10,896 nucleotides of DNA. Source: JBBKWJ01 sp037968895 (lineage in GTDB: Bacteria; Actinomycetota; Acidimicrobiia; Acidimicrobiales; SZUA-35). A model generated the notes under the pieces. It made no database searches. It was not told where the DNA came from and saw only the letters and a list, made by a program, of their open reading frames with translations. Of this stretch, positions 6,842 through 10,896 are shown one piece after another. The stretch is from NCBI GenBank assembly GCA_037968895.1, contig JBBKWJ010000009.1, positions 1 through 10,896 of the forward strand, written 5' to 3'. Made by a program: the position numbers and the translations under genes. The number at the start of each line of letters is the position of its first letter. Position 1 is the stretch's first letter.

Positions 6842-7256
6842 CGATTCGCTGATCCCTCTTGCTGAATCGAAGGTCGCTCATTCACCATTAGCTCGGGCCT
6901 GCTGGTTTGCGCTTGGTTGGGTATGCGTCGCCCTCGGGGGCGTAGGCGTCGTGGTCCCTGGCCTGCCTTCGACAGGTTTCTTTGTCGGTGCCGCTGGCTG
7001 CTTCTCGCGGTCGAGCCCACGCTTCGAGCGGTGGGTACTCAACTTGCCTGGCGTCGGCCCGCTTGTCCGCGACTATCGGGCCGGGCTTGGTATGCCGCTT
7101 CGGGCCAAGAAGACGGCGCTCATCATGATGTGGACCGCGATCGGCTTGAGCGCTGGCGTGCTTATCGAGCCGCTTGTGATCCGCCTGATCGTTGTTGCGC
7201 TCGGGCTTGTCGGAACTTGGGTCATCGTGGTGAAGACACCAACAAAACCCGTTTAG
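6822..7256 (+). CDS. DUF454 (YbaN-like) inner-membrane protein
   Basis: A 144-residue membrane protein of the DUF454/YbaN family, whose function is unknown. It has a hydrophilic N-terminus of about 25 residues and a first hydrophobic segment (about 26-46). The family signature follows, VPGLPSTGFFVGAAGCFSR (45-63), leading into SSPRFERWVLN (64-74) and GPLVRDYRAG (79-88). Two more hydrophobic segments lie at about 99-115 and 118-137. The order matches E. coli YbaN (about 125 aa) with a slightly longer N-terminus. ATG 6822 was chosen because AGAGGTG (6811-6817) lies 4 bases before it and the signature is downstream; it overlaps the end of the CoA-transferase gene by 20 bases. It closes the operon. 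A functional tie to acyl-CoA metabolism is only suggested by position. Confidence 0.88.
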   Translation: MSSDLPDDSLIPLAESKVAHSPLARACWFALGWVCVALGGVGVVVPGLPSTGFFVGAAGCFSRSSPRFERWVLNLPGVGPLVRDYRAGLGMPLRAKKTALIMMWTAIGLSAGVLIEPLVIRLIVVALGLVGTWVIVVKTPTKPV

Positions 7257-7257
7257 G

Positions 7258-7301
7258 GCGACGACGGCTACTTCTTAGTCTGCAGCGACGACGGCTACTT
7301 C
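7258..7301. repeat. 17-base direct repeat with a 27-base period at the end of the GGDEF-like gene
   Basis: The 17-mer GCGACGACGGCTACTTC occurs exactly at 7258-7274 and again at 7285-7301. The second copy encodes the EVAVVA end of the GGDEF-like protein (minus strand), and the first lies just past its stop codon. It looks like a small tandem duplication across the stop, in the 18-base space between two convergent genes. No hairpin is formed, so it is not an intrinsic terminator. Confidence 0.85.
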
Positions 7302-8045
7302 GATGCGGTCTTGACGCCACTCACGAGCAGAGTTGAGGGCGCCTTCGGCGGCCTTCATAATCTCGTCGCTGCTGAAGGCATGTGCCGGGTAGCAGGCAAC
7401 GCCAGCCCAGAGAGTCAGGCCCTCTTTGCTGGTCAGAAGCTGACGGCGAATTCGTTCGACGGTCCAGATCGCACCGTTTTCAGGGGTGTCTTCGAGGAGC
7501 AAAGCGAACTGGCCACTACGCAAACGACACGCCGTATCGGCGTCGCGCAATGTGATCCGGATGGCCTCAGCTACGAGTTGAGCGTCGGCATCGCTCGCAG
7601 TGCCTTGCGAAAGTCCTTCGACAACTTCGAGAAGGACGATGGCGACCGGTCGGAGGTGGCGGCGAGCGGCCGCAATTCGAGACTCGAGGGCGACGCCGTA
7701 GAAGCTCTCGGAGAAAAGACCGGTTGAGGCATCAGTCAAGGTGTCGACTGGCTCTTCAACTTCGACGAACTCTTCGATGGTTGCGGAGTCGATTTCGGCT
7801 CGCAGCCGTTCTTCGTTTTCTTGCGCTTCGGCGCGCACGGCTCGCAGCTCGTCTTCGACGAGGCGCTGCACGGCAGCCTGTTCTGACAGTCGCTGGGCCA
7901 CGCTGAGGCCGGCTACACCGGCCGCAAGGGCTAGCAAGCCAGACACGGCGCTAAAGATGCGTACGTCGAAGACAGCGGCTATGACTCCGGCTAGCAAGCC
8001 GAGGCAGCCAGCGAGAAATCCTGGGAGAGCGGTTTTTCTACTCAT
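7275..8045 (-). CDS. Membrane-anchored degenerate GGDEF-domain protein
   Basis: From ATG 8045 this is 256 residues: two hydrophobic segments (about 7-27 and 30-50) forming an N-terminal hairpin anchor, a charged, probably coiled-coil region (about 50-88), an acidic linker, and a GGDEF-fold domain (about 104-250). The fold is recognised from DASTGLFSESFYGVALESRI (family DxLTGLxNRxxF), VAIVLLEVVE, DADTACRLRSGQFALLLED and GVACYPAHAFSSDEIMKAAEGALNSARE. The catalytic GGDEF is replaced by RSGQF (176-180), and the first metal-binding Asp appears to be Glu140, so diguanylate cyclase activity is not expected. The I-site RxxD is kept as R167/D170, followed by R174, with PleD-like spacing. A c-di-GMP-binding or structural role is possible. 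The start is uncertain: ATG 8057 adds 4 residues, and GTG 8144 (with TAAGTT at -11 to -6) adds 33 that do not look like coding sequence. The 153 bases up to the Ecm stop show nothing else recognisable. Confidence 0.8.
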   Translation of the reverse strand: MSRKTALPGFLAGCLGLLAGVIAAVFDVRIFSAVSGLLALAAGVAGLSVAQRLSEQAAVQRLVEDELRAVRAEAQENEERLRAEIDSATIEEFVEVEEPVDTLTDASTGLFSESFYGVALESRIAAARRHLRPVAIVLLEVVEGLSQGTASDADAQLVAEAIRITLRDADTACRLRSGQFALLLEDTPENGAIWTVERIRRQLLTSKEGLTLWAGVACYPAHAFSSDEIMKAAEGALNSAREWRQDRIEVAVVAAD

Positions 8046-8149
8046 TGATGATTCCATCGGAAGTTTCGGCAGGAAGTGAAGCACTCCGGGAGCGGAAGTT
8101 TGAATTGTTTCTGCTCCGTAGTGCCTGGTCTGAATGGCCAGCACAGCGA

Positions 8150-8155
8150 AACTTA
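8150..8155 (-). promoter_or_regulatory. Putative -10 element upstream of the GGDEF-like gene
   Basis: TAAGTT on the minus strand fits TANNNT. It would start a transcript near 8144, where an in-frame GTG also lies. Either that GTG is a leaderless start or the message has a leader of roughly 90-100 bases before ATG 8057/8045. No -35 is clear. Confidence 0.25.
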
Positions 8156-8198
8156 GCCCATCGCCGAACGTAACGGGTTCACCGGTTGATGAGCGGCT

Positions 8199-10145
8199 CT
8201 ATTCGTCTCGGTACGCGAGCGCCAATTCGGCGATCTTCGCAATGATCGCCCCGATCTCAAAGTCCTTCGGAGTGAACACGGCGGCAACGCCAGCGTTGAG
8301 CAAAACCTGGCGGTCAGATTCGGGGATGATTCCGCCCACCACGACAGGAGCGGTAACGCCCTCGGCACGAAGAAGCGCAAGAGTGTCTGGCACGAGTTCG
8401 AGGTGGCTGCCGGAAAGGATAGAGAGGCCGATTGCGTCGACATCTTCGTCTCGCGCGGCGGCCACAATCTGCTCGGGGGTTAGGCGGATACCTTCGTAGA
8501 TGACCTCCATGCCAGCGTCGCGGGCGGCAACTGCGATCTGTTCTGCGCCGTTTGAGTGCCCGTCGAGGCCTGGCTTGGCCACGAGCAGCCGAGGAGGGCC
8601 GTCAGGATTGCCCTGGAGTTTGGCGGCAATCGCTCGCAGCACATCTGATCCGCCGCCGGCACCAGCGGCTGCGGCGACGCCGGTTGGGGCTCGGTACTCG
8701 CCAAAAATGTCGCGAAGGCACTGAGCCCACTCGCCCGTGGTGCCGCCGGCGTGAGCTAAGGCGATCGACGGGGGCATGATGTTGGTGCCTTCGACGGCCG
8801 CGGTGCGAAGTGCGCTGAGCGCGGCGTCGACGGCTGGCTGGTCACGACTTGAGCGCCACGCTTCGAGGTCGGCGACCATTTCGTCGTGAACCGTGGCGTC
8901 GACCTTCAGAATGCTCTCTGATCCGCCAAGCGGCGAGTCTTCGGCCTCAGTGAACTTGTTGACGCCAACAATTGTCTGCTCGCCTCGTTCGATGCGGCGC
9001 ATGCGTTCGGCGTGGGAGCGCACGAGTCGCCCTTTGAGCTCGTCAATTGCCTCAAACGCGCCGCCTCGTTCGAGCACGTCGTCGAGCTCGACTGTTGCCG
9101 CTTCGATCAACTCTGTGGTTTTTCCTTCAATGACATGGGAGCCAGCAAAGATGTCGTCGTATTCCAGGAGGTCGGTCTCGAAGGCGAGCACCTGCTGGAT
9201 GCGGAGCGACCACTGCTGGTCCCATGGGCGGGGTAGGCCGAGCGCTTCGTTCCAAGCCGGCAGCTGTAGCGAACGGGCGCGAGCGTCTTTGGAGAGCGTG
9301 ACTCCAAGCATCTCAAGCACGATGCGCTGCACGTTGTTTTCGGGCTGAGCTTCGGTGAGCCCAAGCGAGTTGACCTGGACGCCGTAGCGGAACCGACGGG
9401 CCTTCGGATCGGTGATGCCATAGCGATCTTTGGTGATCGAGTCCCACATCTGCGTGAATGCCCGCATCTTGCAGGTCTCTTCAATGAAACGAATACCAGC
9501 ATTGACGAAGAACGACACCGAGGCGACCACGGCGGGGAAGCGATCTTCGCTCACCTGGCCTGACGCCTTGACCGCATCGAGTACGCCAATGGCGGTGGCT
9601 AGCGAGTATGCGATTTCCTGCACTGGGGTCGCCCCCGCTTCTTGCAGGTGGTAGCTGCACACGTTCATCGGGTTCCAAAGCGGAGCGTGCTCGGTGCAGT
9701 AGGCAAACATGTCGACGATGAGTCGGCGGCTCTCGACCGGCGGGAAAATGTAGGTGCCTCGGCTGAGGTATTCCTTGACGATGTCGTTCTGCGTGGTGCC
9801 GCGAAGCACATCCGAGGCAATGCCCTTGTCTTCCGCCGCAGCCACATACAACGCGAGCATCCAAGCCGCTGGCGCGTTGATTGTCATCGAGGTGTTCATC
9901 TGATCGACAGGAATCTGATCGAGCAGGGTCGACATGTGGCCCTTGTGAGCGACGGGCACGCCAACCTTTCCGACCTCGCCTCGGGCCAACGGGTGGTCGG
10001 CGTCGTAGCCAGTCTGGGTTGGCAGGTCGAATGCGATCGACAGTCCGGTCTGTCCCTTCGCCAGGTTGGTGCGGTAGAGCTCGTTCGAGGCACTGGCGGT
10101 TGAGTGGCCAGAATAGGTGCGCATCATCCAAGGGCGGTCAGTCAT
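8199..10145 (-). CDS. Ethylmalonyl-CoA mutase (MeaA-type, B12-dependent)
   Basis: A 648-residue coenzyme B12-dependent acyl-CoA mutase with substrate and B12 domains in one chain. Ethylmalonyl-CoA mutase interconverts ethylmalonyl-CoA and methylsuccinyl-CoA in the ethylmalonyl-CoA pathway of acetate assimilation. The N-terminal TIM-barrel part has RTYSGHSTASASNELY (9-24) and AFDLPTQTGYDADHPLARGE (38-57). The HST and TQTGYD forms match Ecm/MeaA, whereas methylmalonyl-CoA mutase has FST and THRGYD. Further segments are NPMNVCSYHLQEAGAT (158-173), RFRYGVQVNSLGLTEAQPEN (251-270) and LPAWNEALGLPRPWDQQWS (295-313). After an Ala/Gly-rich linker (490-500), the B12 domain has KPGLDGHSNG (524-533; DxHxxG with His530 as lower cobalt ligand), LSILSGSH (574-581) and VVGGIIP (602-608). 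The ATG (10145) has GGGGGAG (complement of 10155-10161) 9 bases upstream, inside the end of aat. No ccr or other pathway gene adjoins it, so the substrate is assigned from family motifs. Confidence 0.9.
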   Translation of the reverse strand: MTDRPWMMRTYSGHSTASASNELYRTNLAKGQTGLSIAFDLPTQTGYDADHPLARGEVGKVGVPVAHKGHMSTLLDQIPVDQMNTSMTINAPAAWMLALYVAAAEDKGIASDVLRGTTQNDIVKEYLSRGTYIFPPVESRRLIVDMFAYCTEHAPLWNPMNVCSYHLQEAGATPVQEIAYSLATAIGVLDAVKASGQVSEDRFPAVVASVSFFVNAGIRFIEETCKMRAFTQMWDSITKDRYGITDPKARRFRYGVQVNSLGLTEAQPENNVQRIVLEMLGVTLSKDARARSLQLPAWNEALGLPRPWDQQWSLRIQQVLAFETDLLEYDDIFAGSHVIEGKTTELIEAATVELDDVLERGGAFEAIDELKGRLVRSHAERMRRIERGEQTIVGVNKFTEAEDSPLGGSESILKVDATVHDEMVADLEAWRSSRDQPAVDAALSALRTAAVEGTNIMPPSIALAHAGGTTGEWAQCLRDIFGEYRAPTGVAAAAGAGGGSDVLRAIAAKLQGNPDGPPRLLVAKPGLDGHSNGAEQIAVAARDAGMEVIYEGIRLTPEQIVAAARDEDVDAIGLSILSGSHLELVPDTLALLRAEGVTAPVVVGGIIPESDRQVLLNAGVAAVFTPKDFEIGAIIAKIAELALAYRDE

Positions 10146-10149
10146 TCTC

Positions 10150-10863
10150 CTAGTCTCCCCCGGAAGTTGGCCCCCGGTCGAATATTTCTAGGGGTGACAA
10201 TCGGCATGCCAGTGCCAGATGATCGAGGTAGTCGGTCCTTTTGGTCTCGACGACGCCGAGCGATTGAAGGTGCTCGGTTGCCCATTGCACGTCAAGTAGG
10301 CGAGGTTGTCCGTCGCGGAGCAGCTCAACAAGATGTACGAGTGCCACCTTCGAGGCATCGGTTTGTAGGTGAAACATCGACTCGCCTGCGAACAAGCCGC
10401 CGAGCGAGACGCCGTACAGGCCACCGACCAGCGTGTCGTCTTCCCAGGTCTCGACACTTTGAGCGAAGCCAAGTTGATGGAGCCGGGTGTATGCCGCCTT
10501 GATCTTGTCGTCGATCCACCCTTGGGGCCGACGAGGATCGCCGCAGGCGGCAATGACCGAGGGAAACGCTTGATTGAAGGTCACCCGGTACCGCCGCAAC
10601 GAGCGTCGCAACGATCGCGAAACCAACAGCCCGTCGAGCGGGAGGGTGCCCCGTGGGTCTGGACTGAACCAGCCGATCTGGCTGCGCTTCCGGATGCCGG
10701 CTTCGACTGGCATCGGAAAGTAACCGGCCTGGTATGCGGCGAGCAGAGTGCCAGGCTCGAGGTCGGCCCCGACTCCGATGAAGTCTTGGTCGGAGGGGAG
10801 CGTGCGGGCGTCGGGAAACTCCCAGCGGCTCAGGAGGGGTTGCGGCTTCTCCTCGTCGATCAT
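10150..10863 (-). CDS. aat: Leucyl/phenylalanyl-tRNA-protein transferase
   Basis: Transfers Leu or Phe from aminoacyl-tRNA to proteins with N-terminal Lys or Arg, marking them for ClpS/ClpAP in the bacterial N-degron pathway. The 237 residues are the normal length. Signatures are YQAGYFPM (44-51), IGWFSPDPRGTLPL (63-76), GWIDDKIKAAYTRLH (115-129), LVGGLYGVSLGGLFAGESMF (145-164) and LLDVQWATEHLQSLG (189-203). Glu161 in GESMF and Gln193 in DVQ correspond to E. coli Glu156 and Gln188, so an active enzyme is expected. The ATG at 10863 has no Shine-Dalgarno; a TAGTAT hexamer lies 9 bases upstream inside a perfect palindrome. The gene leads a two-gene unit with the mutase downstream, a pairing with no obvious functional reason. 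Confidence 0.95.
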   Translation of the reverse strand: MIDEEKPQPLLSRWEFPDARTLPSDQDFIGVGADLEPGTLLAAYQAGYFPMPVEAGIRKRSQIGWFSPDPRGTLPLDGLLVSRSLRRSLRRYRVTFNQAFPSVIAACGDPRRPQGWIDDKIKAAYTRLHQLGFAQSVETWEDDTLVGGLYGVSLGGLFAGESMFHLQTDASKVALVHLVELLRDGQPRLLDVQWATEHLQSLGVVETKRTDYLDHLALACRLSPLEIFDRGPTSGGD

Positions 10864-10866
10864 GCA

Positions 10867-10884
10867 CCGCCGATACTACGGCGG
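10867..10884. promoter_or_regulatory. Palindrome with a -10-like loop directly upstream of aat
   Basis: CCGCCG (10867-10872) and CGGCGG (10879-10884) form a perfect 6-base inverted repeat around ATACTA. On the minus strand the loop reads TAGTAT, a good -10 hexamer at -15 to -10 from the aat ATG. A repressor site covering the -10, or a hairpin at the very 5' end of the message, are both possible. The upstream side is cut by the window edge, so a -35 cannot be judged. Confidence 0.4.
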
Positions 10885-10896
10885 CTACAACTGGAC

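Noticed and set aside
8145..8198. Possible terminator or B12 riboswitch near the mutase gene
   Set aside because: The AACGGGTTCACCGGTT stretch pairs for only about three bases. No cobalamin-riboswitch-like structure is seen here or in the 33 bases available upstream of aat.
9481..10131. 216-codon open frame on the minus strand
   Set aside because: A frame-shifted shadow of the ethylmalonyl-CoA mutase, rich in Arg, Pro and His with no recognisable motif.

Overview
The window looks like chromosomal DNA from a moderately high-GC actinobacterium, with densely packed genes on both strands. Three features suggest this: a LigC ligase paired with a Prim-PolC-type polymerase, an acyl-CoA carboxylase beta subunit followed by a tiny epsilon subunit, and an ethylmalonyl-CoA mutase of the MeaA type. 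An Acidimicrobiia-like lineage (Ilumatobacter relatives) would fit, but that is inference from gene content. I see no rRNA, tRNA, CRISPR array, insertion sequence or phage gene.

Layout. (1) Positions 1-1873, minus strand: a DNA-repair pair, ATP-dependent ligase LigC followed by a LigD-PolDom/Prim-PolC polymerase. The polymerase frame is cut by an in-frame TAG at 228-230 and then stays open to the window edge. (2) 1950-3269, plus: a family I CoA-transferase/acetyl-CoA hydrolase, divergent from ligC. (3) 3299-3898, minus: a LOG-family phosphoribohydrolase. (4) 3980-7256, plus: a tight operon of acyl-CoA carboxylase beta subunit, epsilon subunit, a CaiB/BaiF family III CoA-transferase and a DUF454 membrane protein, with overlaps or only a 4-base gap between genes. 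(5) 7275-8045, minus: a membrane-anchored, degenerate GGDEF protein. (6) 8199-10863, minus: aat (leucyl/phenylalanyl-tRNA-protein transferase) followed 4 bases later by ethylmalonyl-CoA mutase.

The metabolic theme is short-chain and branched acyl-CoA handling: CoA transfer from carboxylates, carboxylation of an acyl-CoA to a (methyl/ethyl)malonyl-CoA, another CoA transfer, and B12-dependent carbon-skeleton rearrangement. These genes form two or three transcription units and are not one cluster. No crotonyl-CoA carboxylase/reductase, methylsuccinyl-CoA dehydrogenase, epimerase or biotin carboxylase alpha subunit lies in the window, so the pathway has to be completed elsewhere.

The most notable signals are the nonsense codon in the Prim-PolC gene, with a well-spaced Shine-Dalgarno-like sequence and a GTG directly after it; a GGDEF protein that has lost its catalytic signature but keeps an I-site RxxD; a Val at the presumed acyl-specificity position of the carboxylase; and a TANNNT hexamer just upstream of the start codon of each first gene of a transcription unit, which suggests leaderless transcription. 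I found no sign of a wholly new defence or mobile system.
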